Source of the DNA: an uncultured Oscillospiraceae bacterium | Lineage (GTDB): Bacteria > Bacillota > Clostridia > Oscillospirales > Ruminococcaceae | Direction: 5' to 3' | DNA: 21,794 nt | Assembly: GCA_947522735.1 (NCBI GenBank) | Contig: CANNTZ010000042.1 | Coordinates: 1 to 21,794 of the forward strand | Part shown: positions 5,493-14,646 of the stretch, in pieces | How the letters are laid out: every line of letters begins with the position of its first letter | How positions within the stretch are numbered: position 1 is the first letter of the stretch | Program-made: the position numbers and the translations under genes | The notes under the pieces: generated by a model | What the model was told of the DNA's origin: nothing | Database searches by the model: none | What the model saw: only the letters and a program-made list of their open reading frames with translations

Positions 5493-8400
5493 TCAGAACC
5501 AGCGGCCGAAGAAGCCGCGCCAGCCTCCGTGGTTACGCAGAGCACGAACGGTCAGCCTGGCGGTGACGGGCTCGCTCTCGACGCCCTCTGAATCGATGGC
5601 GATGACGGAATAATCGGTCGTTTCGGTTGCGGTAACGGTATGGGTAAACTCGCGATAGGTCACGCGCTTGGCGTTCCTGCCCCAGCCGATGCGGTAGGAG
5701 CGGGTGCGATAGTTGTAGATTACGGTTCCGTCAACACTGATTGCCTCGACGTCGGTGGAGGCTCTGACGGTGAGCGTCGCGCGCTGGCCCTTTAAGACCT
5801 CGCGCCCCCAGCTTGCCTCGAAGTAGTCGGGCTGGAACGGCTCGGCGATAACGACTGGCGTAAACAGCGCGCGAACCGCCATGACGGCGTTTGTGGTCTC
5901 GTCGGAGCTCATGGAATCGAGGGAAACGGCTCCCTTGGAATTATAGGTGATCTTGAGGTTGGTCAGCGAGAGGATACCGTCGCCGGTGTTGGTGATGGTA
6001 ACGACTGCGCCGTCTCTGGCGGCGGCGGTGATGTCGTAGTACATCTCGGTCGCGGTTTTAAGCTCAACGGCGGCGTTATCGCCAACGACCATGCTCGCAT
6101 AGGCGGTATCGGTGCTGCCCGGAGCCTTTGAGCCAATCTGAACGGTTGCAATCCTGTCAAGGTCGCCGGTCAGCTTAAAGGATATTGCCTGGCCGTTTGC
6201 GAGATAGACCTCGTTGTTCGGACCGTAGTTGGCATAGGTCGCGACGTCGGCGTCCTGCTTGCCGTCGATGAAGAGAAGCTTATTGTTCACGGAGGCAGAG
6301 CCGGCTGCAACCTCGTTGCGAAGCTTGATATACTGCGGATAGCCCTCCTCGTCACGGGTATAGATGGTCTGATCCTTGCCCATCGGGTCGTATACGCGGA
6401 CGGCGTCGAGCCAGAAGGAGTAGGAGGTCTGCGCGGCGGTGTGGTCAAAGGCGGTGTGATAGAACACGGTGACGACTGCGGTATATTCGCCGTAGTCGAG
6501 CCCCTCGACCTTTATGACCGGGATCTGATACAGCGCGTTGGTAGAGCCGGTATCGACGACCCACTTGCCGTCCACAACCTTGTAGCCGTAGTAGTTATCG
6601 ACGATAAGGCTCTTGACGGGGGCTCCGGTCGTATCCTTTCCGGAGTAGACGTCCACAAAGATTGCACCGGACTGGTTATCGGTGAGGGAGATGACGTCGA
6701 AGCCGGTGCCCTTGAAGGTGAAGCTGGAGGTCGGCCACGCGGAGGTGGAGCTGTTCCAGTTTGCCGCCATGTCTGAGGTCACGGTCACCTTCTTTGCGCT
6801 GCCCATCGAGAAGGTGGTGCAGTTGTCGTAGGCGGAATCGGTGCCGTAGAGGTTTTTCTTATCGCCAAGCTCCTCGAGCGCCTGCTTTGGCGTGGAGTTG
6901 GCGCTGCTGCCGTCGGCGATCCATTTGGCATTTTTGGCCTTGCCGGTGCCGTCGGTGAACCTCGCGAAGCTGTCCTCATAGTAAACGGTGGCTGCGGGGA
7001 TGATGTTGACGATGTAGGTGACGGTGCTGATGGAGGACTCGCCTGCCTTGGAGCCGCTTACCTTTACGCTGAGCGTTTCGGTCTCGCTGAGAACGGAGGT
7101 CAGTGTATAGGTAATCTTCGCATTTGCCTGGTCATAAACGGCGGTGCCGTGGGTTGCGCCCTTGATCTCGACCTCGGTGATGCTCACGTCTGCAAGCACT
7201 GAGCTGAGGTCGATCAGCCTGATATCGAGCGGGAGACCGAAATCGATGACGAAGCTCTTTTCGTTGTTGAAGGTGTAGTAGAGATATACCTCCTTGCCGT
7301 CGGTGCTGCGCATTGTATCGACGCAGGTAAAGTCAACGTAGCGATACTGCGCTTCAATTTCGGGCATTTCTTTAAGATCGGCGTAAACGGTCTGGATATG
7401 TCCCTGCTTGTTCACAACGGTGTTGCCTGTGAGCTCAAGGGAGTTCGTGGCTACCTGAGCGAAGCTCGGATCAAAGGTGGTTTCCGGATTGACGACAATA
7501 TTGTAGCTGTGGAACTCAATATCACCGAGGGTGCGGTTGATGTAGTGAACGGTAAGGGAATCGTCGGTGGTTTTTGCGCGGAGGTAATAGGTGACGAGAA
7601 GTCCCTGATACTGATAGATTTTTATGCTTTCGAGGAACGGCTCGCCGCCGTAGGTAATATCGTTGGTTGTGGTTAGCGAGGAGTTTGCCGCGTCGGCTTC
7701 AGTCTTTGCCCAGGCGATTTTCTCGGTGCCTGAGTAGGTGTAGCTGGTGGCGGCGGTGGTGCCGTTGTTGATATAGGCTCCGTGAGAGTCGCTGCTTGGG
7801 GTGACGGTGATCATATAGACCTCGTAATCGGAGGTCTCAACGCCGGCAATGCCGTAGACGGTGCGGTAATAATAGCTTCCGTCCTTGACGACATAGCCGT
7901 TGCCGAGAGGCACCGACTGATCCGTCGGGCAATCGAAGCCCATCGTCTTGCCGGTAACGGGGAAGGAGTTTGGAACTCTTTCGCCGGAGTCGTATTTGAC
8001 CGCGAAGTCGAGCAGGCACTGGTTGGTTCCGTAGCTTACGGGGCCCCAGTCGACGATCTGGGTCTCGACCTCGGTTGTGATGGTGGTTTTCTGGCGGTAC
8101 CAGAGATTGACCTGGTTTTTGGCGGTATCGGACGCGCCTGCGCCGACGTTATCGATGTTGACCCAGGAGAAGCCGTCAACGGAGTATGCCCAGGAGCCGC
8201 CCCAATAGCGGAGGTATCTGAAAGCGACGCCTCTGTGGGAATTGTTTGTCCAGCCGTCGGTGGACTGGCGGACGGCGGCCTCGTGATAGGCGCTCTTCCA
8301 GTATACAACGTCGTAGTTGTTGCCGTCCCAGCTCCTTGCCGTGCCGGAGAGAGCGGGCAGGATACTGCTCAGCTCGATGCCGGTCTCGCTGTTGACGGTG

Positions 8401-10895
8401 GAATAGGTGGCTTTAAGGGTGTAGATGCTGCGGCGGTTACCGTCGATGTCGGTATAGCTGAAGTTTTCGGTGGTGTCGCTCCAGCCGGTGGGAACGACGC
8501 CGGTGTTGGTTATCCAGAGGTTGACCTGCAGCTCCTTATCGGAGACGTTGCTATCCTCGATGACGTTGATGTTATATTTCACTCCGCCTATGACGACCGA
8601 GGTGGTACCAACGGCTTTGCCGGTGAAGGTGATGGTGCTGACAGGGCCTGAAGCGGAGGAGGTTTCCTTATAAACTCCGGCATTTCCGCTTGAGCTGTTA
8701 TAGGCCATCGTCCATTTGCCGCCGCTGTATTTAAGATAGCTTGTATTGTAATAGCCGTCTGCAAGCTGTCCGTTGGAAAACGTCCAGTACGTATAGCCTG
8801 AGGAGCTGGTGCTGAGAGTTGGCACCCAGCCGTTGTAGGTGTCATACCATCTCAGGTAATATTCGCCTGATGAGATATAGTAATTACCGTTATTCAGGGT
8901 TATCGTCCATTTGGTTGCCTGCGCGGGGTCGGTTACGTTAGTCAAAGAAGAGCCTGAACGGGTGAGATAATTTGTACCGTCGGAAATATAATACTCGCTT
9001 CCGCTTGTTATGGAGGTCACCTTCTCAAGCACGGACGTGCTCTGGCCCTCCTTAAACTCAACCTCAACCTCGGCGACAGCGGTATCAAGTCCGGTGTTGT
9101 CAAAATTGGAGAGGTCTTCGCCCTCTACGGTAACCGTTTTTGTTCCGCCCACAAAGACGGTTATAGTCTCCTCGCCGGGGTTGCTTACGGTGATGTCGAT
9201 GGCTGCGGTGTTGCCGTCGCCATTGGTGGCGGTGACGGTGGCCGTCCCGGCCTTGAGGGCGGTGGCGGTGACGCTCACTCCGGTAACGATAGCGCTTCTC
9301 GTGTCGGCAAAGAGGCTTATCACGGAGTCGTCGGACGAGGTCCAGGTGGCGGACTCAGTCGCAGTCAGCGTCGCAGAGCCGCCGACGGTCAAGGCGTTAT
9401 CGCCCGTGCCAAAGGGCGAGCTGATTGCAAACTCGACAGGGACAGTCTGCTTGGAGAAGTAGTTGGGGTTCGCGTCGGCCATTGCGGTTATAAGGTCGGT
9501 CACGTCGCCGAGCGCAACGTCAACGCTCGGGATGTCGCACCAGACGCAGAACATCGCGCCAACGTTGCCGGAGCCGACCTCGATCTGGGAATAGGTGGTG
9601 CTGATGCTGTTATAGCCGCTCTTGATATTCTGGAACTTCGTCACGTCGAAGGCGCCGAAGTTGGAAAGCACGGTGGATTTACCGTATTCATCGGACTTGC
9701 TGGGAACGAAATACCACTTCTGGTTGGTATTTATCAGCCTGTATCCGGCGTTTCTAATAGCGTCCACGGTGTTGTATTCGCTGCCGTTCCACTGGTTGGA
9801 CCAGTAGCAGACCTCGACGGTCTTGTAGAGGTTGCAGGAGGTCCGGTTGTTATAGCAGACAAAATCGTTGAAGCAGCGTGCGGTCATGCCGCCGGTCTTT
9901 TCGATGATATCGGCGCAGTCGTTCATATAGCCGACAAGCGTATTGTAGGAGACCTGCGCAACCGAGGATTCGATATACGGATTGCGGATGCCCTGACCGT
10001 ATTCGTCGGCGCCGAAGTTGAAGTAATAGCAGCCCTGATCCTTGAAATAACTGACGTACAGCGTCAGCAGCGCTTTGCCGAAGGCGACGGCTTCGCTGTT
10101 GTTGAGATCAAGGGAGCCCTCGGAGCCGGACAGCTTATAGCCGGAAAAGAGGCTGCTGCTGAGCAGTCCGTCCATATGTCCGGGCATGTTGATCAGCGGG
10201 ACGATCTCGATGCCGTTGGCTCTGGCATAGCGGATAATCTCGGTCACCTGAGCTTGGGTCAGCGCATTGCCGTTGGGGTCGTTGTAGAAATTGTTGTTGC
10301 CCTCGGCAATGGCGGCCCTGACGGCTTCATCGGTGAAGCTGCCATTGACCGCAGTCAGATCCATCTTGTCCAGCACAAAGCGGAGACCGCCGTTGCCGAA
10401 CGCAAGCTCAAGCTGGTTAAAGCCGTTGGCATGCATGGAATCGATGACGCTCTTGATGTAATCGACGGAAAAATACTTTCTGCCGCAATCAAGATGCGTT
10501 ATCCGGTAATAGCCGGAGGAGGTGGCGGAGGTGGAGGCACGGCGTGGGGCGGAGGACGACTCGTCCGCAGCTTCGCCGTTATCCCCCTGCGGCTCGTCGG
10601 CAACGGGAGTCTCGTCGGAGCTTCCGTCGTCGGGAAGGCTGTCCTCAACGGGCTCGCCATCGGGCTGCTCGTCCTCAGACTGTCCGAACTCAGGCTGTCC
10701 AACCTCGGACTGCTCGTCCTCGGGCGGCTGCTCGACCTCCGATAAGCTCTGATCATCCGAAACCGGCTTCATGCCCTGCGTCTGGACAAAGTTGTCTGCA
10801 AGGGCCGTGACGGACAGCAGAGTAAGCGTCATGCAGAGCACAAGCAGCAGGGAGAGCAGGCGCTTACCGACCGGTCGGTCTTGTGTTTTCTTCAT
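5493..10895 (-). CDS. Large secreted GH20-like multidomain protein
   Basis: The 1800-residue protein has a signal peptide (cleavage after ALA at 31-33) and an acidic Glu/Asp/Pro/Ser linker at about 45-115. A GH20-like (beta-N-acetylhexosaminidase-type) barrel spans about 128-480. Family landmarks are HLDCGRKYFSVDYIKSVID at 134-152, EIVPLINMPGH at 230-240 and the catalytic-type pair Asp297-Glu298 in FGADEYGQG. After the barrel come a Big2-type Ig domain (about 487-572) and a second Big2-like domain starting near 577. The latter seems interrupted by a YYI/W-rich, trefoil-like region (632-745) and resumes at 750-780. A beta-sandwich resembling carbohydrate-binding modules lies at about 1300-1500, and a further beta-rich region ends FGRWF. 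I see no LPXTG sorting motif or S-layer repeats. It probably binds and trims amino-sugar glycans outside the cell. The barrel assignment is good; substrate and activity are inferred. Confidence 0.82.
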   Translation of the reverse strand: MKKTQDRPVGKRLLSLLLVLCMTLTLLSVTALADNFVQTQGMKPVSDDQSLSEVEQPPEDEQSEVGQPEFGQSEDEQPDGEPVEDSLPDDGSSDETPVADEPQGDNGEAADESSSAPRRASTSATSSGYYRITHLDCGRKYFSVDYIKSVIDSMHANGFNQLELAFGNGGLRFVLDKMDLTAVNGSFTDEAVRAAIAEGNNNFYNDPNGNALTQAQVTEIIRYARANGIEIVPLINMPGHMDGLLSSSLFSGYKLSGSEGSLDLNNSEAVAFGKALLTLYVSYFKDQGCYYFNFGADEYGQGIRNPYIESSVAQVSYNTLVGYMNDCADIIEKTGGMTARCFNDFVCYNNRTSCNLYKTVEVCYWSNQWNGSEYNTVDAIRNAGYRLINTNQKWYFVPSKSDEYGKSTVLSNFGAFDVTKFQNIKSGYNSISTTYSQIEVGSGNVGAMFCVWCDIPSVDVALGDVTDLITAMADANPNYFSKQTVPVEFAISSPFGTGDNALTVGGSATLTATESATWTSSDDSVISLFADTRSAIVTGVSVTATALKAGTATVTATNGDGNTAAIDITVSNPGEETITVFVGGTKTVTVEGEDLSNFDNTGLDTAVAEVEVEFKEGQSTSVLEKVTSITSGSEYYISDGTNYLTRSGSSLTNVTDPAQATKWTITLNNGNYYISSGEYYLRWYDTYNGWVPTLSTSSSGYTYWTFSNGQLADGYYNTSYLKYSGGKWTMAYNSSSGNAGVYKETSSASGPVSTITFTGKAVGTTSVVIGGVKYNINVIEDSNVSDKELQVNLWITNTGVVPTGWSDTTENFSYTDIDGNRRSIYTLKATYSTVNSETGIELSSILPALSGTARSWDGNNYDVVYWKSAYHEAAVRQSTDGWTNNSHRGVAFRYLRYWGGSWAYSVDGFSWVNIDNVGAGASDTAKNQVNLWYRQKTTITTEVETQIVDWGPVSYGTNQCLLDFAVKYDSGERVPNSFPVTGKTMGFDCPTDQSVPLGNGYVVKDGSYYYRTVYGIAGVETSDYEVYMITVTPSSDSHGAYINNGTTAATSYTYSGTEKIAWAKTEADAANSSLTTTNDITYGGEPFLESIKIYQYQGLLVTYYLRAKTTDDSLTVHYINRTLGDIEFHSYNIVVNPETTFDPSFAQVATNSLELTGNTVVNKQGHIQTVYADLKEMPEIEAQYRYVDFTCVDTMRSTDGKEVYLYYTFNNEKSFVIDFGLPLDIRLIDLSSVLADVSITEVEIKGATHGTAVYDQANAKITYTLTSVLSETETLSVKVSGSKAGESSISTVTYIVNIIPAATVYYEDSFARFTDGTGKAKNAKWIADGSSANSTPKQALEELGDKKNLYGTDSAYDNCTTFSMGSAKKVTVTSDMAANWNSSTSAWPTSSFTFKGTGFDVISLTDNQSGAIFVDVYSGKDTTGAPVKSLIVDNYYGYKVVDGKWVVDTGSTNALYQIPVIKVEGLDYGEYTAVVTVFYHTAFDHTAAQTSYSFWLDAVRVYDPMGKDQTIYTRDEEGYPQYIKLRNEVAAGSASVNNKLLFIDGKQDADVATYANYGPNNEVYLANGQAISFKLTGDLDRIATVQIGSKAPGSTDTAYASMVVGDNAAVELKTATEMYYDITAAARDGAVVTITNTGDGILSLTNLKITYNSKGAVSLDSMSSDETTNAVMAVRALFTPVVIAEPFQPDYFEASWGREVLKGQRATLTVRASTDVEAISVDGTVIYNYRTRSYRIGWGRNAKRVTYREFTHTVTATETTDYSVIAIDSEGVESEPVTARLTVRALRNHGGWRGFFGRWF
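10584..10736 (-). repeat. Low-complexity acidic linker coding repeats
   Basis: Within the GH20-like gene, about 50 codons encode degenerate EQ/SE/GQP/DEQP units. The DNA consists of similar units such as CTCGGACTG, CTCAGGCTG and CTCAGACTG. This is a flexible spacer between the signal peptide and the enzyme domain and could vary in length between strains. Confidence 0.5.
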
Positions 10896-11020
10896 ATCCT
10901 CTCAAGTCCTTTCATTGAGATTTCGGTGCTGCGGCTCTACCATGAGGCAAAGACGGGGGATAGGACGGCTCAAGCGGCGGCGTTGTGATTATCGCCTGAA
11001 CACATATCTACTCAATAATA

Positions 11021-11049
11021 ATTTTAACTCAGATCGACCGGATTTGCAA
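11021..11049 (-). promoter_or_regulatory. Promoter for the GH20-like/precursor operon
   Basis: On the minus strand: -35 TTGCAA (11044-11049), 17-bp spacer, -10 TAAAAT (11021-11026). The start would be near 11014, giving a leader of about 119 bases before the GH20-like ATG. The same box pair and spacing (TTGCAA-17-TAAAAT) occurs before the AraC gene at 21643. Confidence 0.65.
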
Positions 11050-11126
11050 TAGTTTTCGACTAAAAATATGTAGAAATTTGTCTCTGTAGGGATAGGAAAA
11101 TTACAGAATCGACATAAACAATAAAA

Positions 11127-11161
11127 CGCCGCGGCATACCATATATATGGCATGTGCGGCG
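11127..11161 (-). terminator. Terminator after the AraC sensor gene
   Basis: An imperfect GC-rich hairpin (CGCCGC/GCGGCG outer stem, a one-base bulge, and an inner CCATAT/ATATGG stem) begins 30 bases after the regulator stop. On the minus strand it is followed by TTTTATTGTTT. It separates the regulator from the GH20-like operon, which then has its own promoter. Confidence 0.7.
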
Positions 11162-11190
11162 CGGACAATTGCCTTTTGTGGCAGAAGGGC

Positions 11191-13479
11191 CTATTTGCAG
11201 TCGCGGCCAAGGCTGCGGAACCTGTTGGGGGTTACGCCGGTGACCTTGGAGAATGCCGCGATGAACTGCTTGGAGCTGTTGTAGCCGCATTTGGCGGCGA
11301 TGCGCTCTATTGTGAGCCGGGTGCCGAGCAGCAGCTCCTTTGAGCGCTCAATCTGCTTTTGGGTGAGATACTGCTTGAAGTTCATGCCCGTCTTTCGCTT
11401 GAAGTAGCGCGTCACGTAGTTGGCCGAAAGCCCCACATGCTCCGCAACCTCGTTAAGACTCAGGTCGCGGTCAAGATTGTCCTCGACGTATTTGAGTATG
11501 GCATTGATGTGGCGGTCGGACATGGAGAGGGCGTAGAACGCGGCGATGACAGAGCAGTTGCCGAGTATGGCATTTTCGGCGTCCTCCAGCGCGCCCGTGC
11601 GCACGGCGGAGGCAAGCCTCGGGTCGGCAAGCTCGATATCGCCGCACATCTCGGCGTCCAGCTCGCTGTATATCCGTGCGACAAAGCCGTTTATGGTCGC
11701 GAGTACCGAGAGATAGTCGCGGAAGCTCACGTCAAGCTCACGGTTTTTCGCCAGTATGGCGAGGATGAGCCTGCGGGTCACTTCGGCGTTCCCGGCAAGG
11801 AGGTACTCACGGAGCCTGTTTTCGGTATCCGTGGGAATATATGGTAACGCGGTGGGGGTCATATCCGCCGCGTCAAGGACGGTGGACGCCTTGCAGGAGA
11901 CGGGGCGCAGCTCAAGCGCCTGCGCCGCCTCGTCGTAGGAGGCGCCGATATCGGAGAGCCTTTTCTGTACGCCGCCCACGCTTATAAGGGCGGTCACGCC
12001 GTCGGCGGCGAGATGGCGGCAGAGCTCGCGGGCGTTGTCGATAATGCCGCCGCGCTCCTCCGGCAGGTCGATGCGGCACACCGCCAAGACCTCGTTACTG
12101 TTGCACATGAACGCCGAGATCACATTGTCGGAGAGACAGCGTCCGAGCTGTATCTTCAGGTCTACGGTGAGCTGCTCGCGCTGCGCGGGCGCGTCGGGGT
12201 CGAGTATCCTGATGCACGCGGCGATGTAGAGGCCCTCGCGCAGCTCGATGGAGAGCAGGCGCAGCAGCTTTTCGACGTTTTCGTTATCCCGGATGCCGAG
12301 GATGAGCTTTTTTAGCACCGCTTCGAGCACGAGCGGAGCATAGTCGAGGGAGCGCTTTGACATCATGTCCATGTTGGCGAGGATGCCGTTCACATTGCGC
12401 CGGATGGTTTCGAGCTCGTCCGGACGCGCGTCGTTGTCGTCGCCGTGGGCGTACTGTATCAGCTCGGCGGTCTGCTGGAGCGGAAGAGATATGCGACCGG
12501 CCAAGATAAAGGAGATTATCAGCGAGACGAGCAGCGAGACGAGCAGCGCAAGCGACCATATCGTGAAGGCGGTGGAGATGGGGGAGATGATCGTGTCGAG
12601 CGGCGTGAGCGAGAGGAGAAGCACGTCTGTGTGCGGAAGCTCCGCAAGCTGCCAGAGGTAGCCGCCGTCCTCGCCGGAGACGTTCCGCGCGGCCAAGCCT
12701 GCCCTGCGCAGCTTGTCTGTTATTTCGAACGGCTTGCCGTCGTTGGGCGGATCGGAGAGAAAGCCGAGCAGCTCGAAGCTTTTGTCCAGCAGGCAGACGA
12801 CGCCATTTTCGCCGACGCCGTCGGTAAAGTCAAGATCGTCGAGCTCGAGACGGGCGACGACAGCGTCGCCGGCTGCGCTGCCGAACGTGACGCTGGTTTC
12901 GTTGATTATAAAGAGCGAACGGCATTTTTCACCGGAGGCCGGGGAGGGGAAGGCGGCGAGGGTCATGTTGTTCCTTTGCAGGAGCAGCGCATCCCAGCGC
13001 TCCTCCTCGCCGGGAAAGCGTTTCGCAAGAAAGCTGGGATAGTCGTAGATATGAAGCGACGTGAGCACGCTGCCGCGGGTGCGCAGGCAGAGAAAGAGCT
13101 CGGAGAGATAGGGGTTGGAGTTGCGGAGCGCCGCAAGAATGTCCATGGCGTCGGCGGTGCGCCTGTAGTCGCGATAGCTCTCGGTGTGCCGGACGTAGCT
13201 GAAGGCAAACGAGGTTATCTTTTTGTCGAGGAGCATCTGAGCAAGCGTGTTCTGCGCGCTGCTCAGAGAGGTGTCAAGCTGGTTGGCGGCGTGTTCAATG
13301 TGCAGCTGCTGACTGTCAAGCTCGCGCCGGATGAGGACACGGCGAAAATATATGAGGACGCCGAAGCCCATTGAGAAAAGGATGATGACCGCGACAAGCG
13401 TCACTGAGATTATCTTGACAAAGATGCTCCGATAGGCATATTTTGACAGCGACGTGCGTATTGAATAGAGCTTCGACAC
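11191..13479 (-). CDS. Membrane-bound AraC-family sensor-regulator
   Basis: The 762-residue protein joins an extracellular sensor to a DNA-binding domain. Transmembrane segments lie at about 22-44 and 303-327, enclosing an extracytoplasmic domain of roughly 255 residues. A cytoplasmic region follows, and the C-terminal 105 residues form an AraC-type double helix-turn-helix (INAILKYVEDNLDRDLSLNEVAEHVGLS... then IERIAAKCGYNSSKQFIAAFSKVTGVTPNRFR). This architecture is common beside LplABC-type sugar importers in Firmicutes, where the regulator senses the sugar or its binding protein. The start is GTG: GGAGG lies 7 bases before it and no closer ATG fits. Its own promoter and terminator make it a separate unit. 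Likely targets are the importer operon and perhaps the GH20-like operon, by proximity only. Confidence 0.93.
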   Translation of the reverse strand: MSKLYSIRTSLSKYAYRSIFVKIISVTLVAVIILFSMGFGVLIYFRRVLIRRELDSQQLHIEHAANQLDTSLSSAQNTLAQMLLDKKITSFAFSYVRHTESYRDYRRTADAMDILAALRNSNPYLSELFLCLRTRGSVLTSLHIYDYPSFLAKRFPGEEERWDALLLQRNNMTLAAFPSPASGEKCRSLFIINETSVTFGSAAGDAVVARLELDDLDFTDGVGENGVVCLLDKSFELLGFLSDPPNDGKPFEITDKLRRAGLAARNVSGEDGGYLWQLAELPHTDVLLLSLTPLDTIISPISTAFTIWSLALLVSLLVSLIISFILAGRISLPLQQTAELIQYAHGDDNDARPDELETIRRNVNGILANMDMMSKRSLDYAPLVLEAVLKKLILGIRDNENVEKLLRLLSIELREGLYIAACIRILDPDAPAQREQLTVDLKIQLGRCLSDNVISAFMCNSNEVLAVCRIDLPEERGGIIDNARELCRHLAADGVTALISVGGVQKRLSDIGASYDEAAQALELRPVSCKASTVLDAADMTPTALPYIPTDTENRLREYLLAGNAEVTRRLILAILAKNRELDVSFRDYLSVLATINGFVARIYSELDAEMCGDIELADPRLASAVRTGALEDAENAILGNCSVIAAFYALSMSDRHINAILKYVEDNLDRDLSLNEVAEHVGLSANYVTRYFKRKTGMNFKQYLTQKQIERSKELLLGTRLTIERIAAKCGYNSSKQFIAAFSKVTGVTPNRFRSLGRDCK

Positions 13480-13514
13480 CTGCGCACCTCCGTAATGTTT
13501 GGCTTTCGATTTTA

Positions 13515-13543
13515 ATTATAGCACGTATGCGGACTTTTTTGAA
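13515..13543 (-). promoter_or_regulatory. Promoter for the AraC sensor gene
   Basis: On the minus strand: -35 TTCAAA (13538-13543), 17-bp spacer ending TGC, -10 TATAAT (13515-13520). The TGC before TATAAT makes an extended -10, which offsets the weak -35. Start near 13508, about 29 bases before the GTG. Confidence 0.65.
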
Positions 13544-13572
13544 GCGGATATTTTTCTGCGGCCACGGCGCAC

Positions 13573-14526
13573 TCAGTCGAAATATGCCGCAAGAAAGTCG
13601 TCAATACCGCCGTCATAGACCGCCATCGCCATATAGTAAAAGCCAAGCTGATTGCCGACGATGTAGCCGATGACGGTTTTTCCTCTGTATTCGCACATGT
13701 CGATATCGGAATTGTTGGAGATGAAGCCGTTTTGTATGCTGCGGCGCGTCTCGTCGTCGATATCGTGCGCCATGGGTGAGATCAGCCGGTCCCCGTTGCC
13801 GGGCATGAGTATCGGGTTATAAAGCCCGACGTACCAGTCGCGGAAGTCACGGGTGCGGTAGATATAGTTGGTATAGCGTTGGCAGGGCAGCTCGGTGACG
13901 GCGATGACGTAATACCAACCGCGGGAATAGCGCATGTACGGACCGCCCATATAGCGCTCCTTGGAAAAGCCCAGCTCGTCAGGCATGAACGTCCAGTCGC
14001 GCAGATTTTTTGAGGTTGCGAAGAACAGCGTGAACGGGTGAGCGCCGACGGCTTCGACAGGGCGATCCGCCTCCATCAGCAGCACGTAGCCGTCAGAGCC
14101 CTTGGTGAGAGAGGTGTTGTAATAGCGCCAGCCGGGACGCCTGAACAGCGTGCGGCGGCTCCAGCTTATGAGGTCGCGGCTCTCGAAAATCACGATCTCG
14201 TCGCCGCCGTTGGTCTCTCCGCCGGAGAGGACGCCGAGCACGTATGCCGTGTCGTTTTCCTGATAGAACGAGTAATAGTAGCAGCCCTCGCCGAAGCGTG
14301 AGAGTATCTCGCCGCTCTCAAAATCTCGGATGATGGCGAGGGTCTGTCCGTATTGGTTTATTGTGCCGTGGGATTTATCGACAAGCTCCAGCCACATCAG
14401 CCTTTCGCCGTCCGGGGCGTTCCAGACGAACGGAGAGGATTCGCCGTTCGGGCTGATGGCGCCGAGCTTGCGCACGACAGGAAATTCGCCGTGCATCAGC
14501 GTGCAGGAATCGTAATTTGTCTCCAT
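13573..14526 (-). CDS. Beta-propeller glycosidase-like protein
   Basis: The 317-residue protein has the repeated blade motif of five-bladed propeller glycosidases (GH43/GH32/GH117-type clan): ESRDLISWS, TSKNLRDWT and RTRDFRDWY recur at roughly even spacing, each preceded by Tyr-rich strands such as CYYYSFYQ and GWYYVIAV. No signal peptide is present, so it is probably cytoplasmic and acts on imported oligosaccharide. I cannot assign the exact family or confirm the catalytic acids. The frame opens at a TTG (14535), but the ATG at 14526 has CGGAG nine bases upstream and is preferred. It follows the solute-binding protein gene after a strong hairpin and no promoter is evident, so it probably belongs to the importer operon. 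It could also be a non-catalytic sugar-binding or phosphorylase-like propeller. Confidence 0.7.
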   Translation of the reverse strand: METNYDSCTLMHGEFPVVRKLGAISPNGESSPFVWNAPDGERLMWLELVDKSHGTINQYGQTLAIIRDFESGEILSRFGEGCYYYSFYQENDTAYVLGVLSGGETNGGDEIVIFESRDLISWSRRTLFRRPGWRYYNTSLTKGSDGYVLLMEADRPVEAVGAHPFTLFFATSKNLRDWTFMPDELGFSKERYMGGPYMRYSRGWYYVIAVTELPCQRYTNYIYRTRDFRDWYVGLYNPILMPGNGDRLISPMAHDIDDETRRSIQNGFISNNSDIDMCEYRGKTVIGYIVGNQLGFYYMAMAVYDGGIDDFLAAYFD

Positions 14527-14585
14527 ATCGAGCAACTCCGTCTTTCATTCTTTCATTTATGGCTTCAGCAGTTTTTCCGCGCCAA

Positions 14586-14617
14586 AGCGCATTTTCAGGC
14601 TGACCTGAAAATGCGCT
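14586..14617. repeat. Perfect 14-bp stem-loop between binding protein and propeller gene
   Basis: AGCGCATTTTCAGG pairs exactly with CCTGAAAATGCGCT around a 4-base loop. No T-run follows on the minus strand, so it is not a typical terminator. Such hairpins after binding-protein genes often stabilise the upstream message and raise binding-protein levels over other operon products; that role here is inference. Confidence 0.7.
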
Positions 14618-14646
14618 CCGGAGCTTGCGGTTTTGAGATGCGGGGG

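Noticed and set aside
12445..13374. 309-codon plus-strand frame opposite the AraC sensor
   Set aside because: Shadow of the regulator; no start signal or family features.
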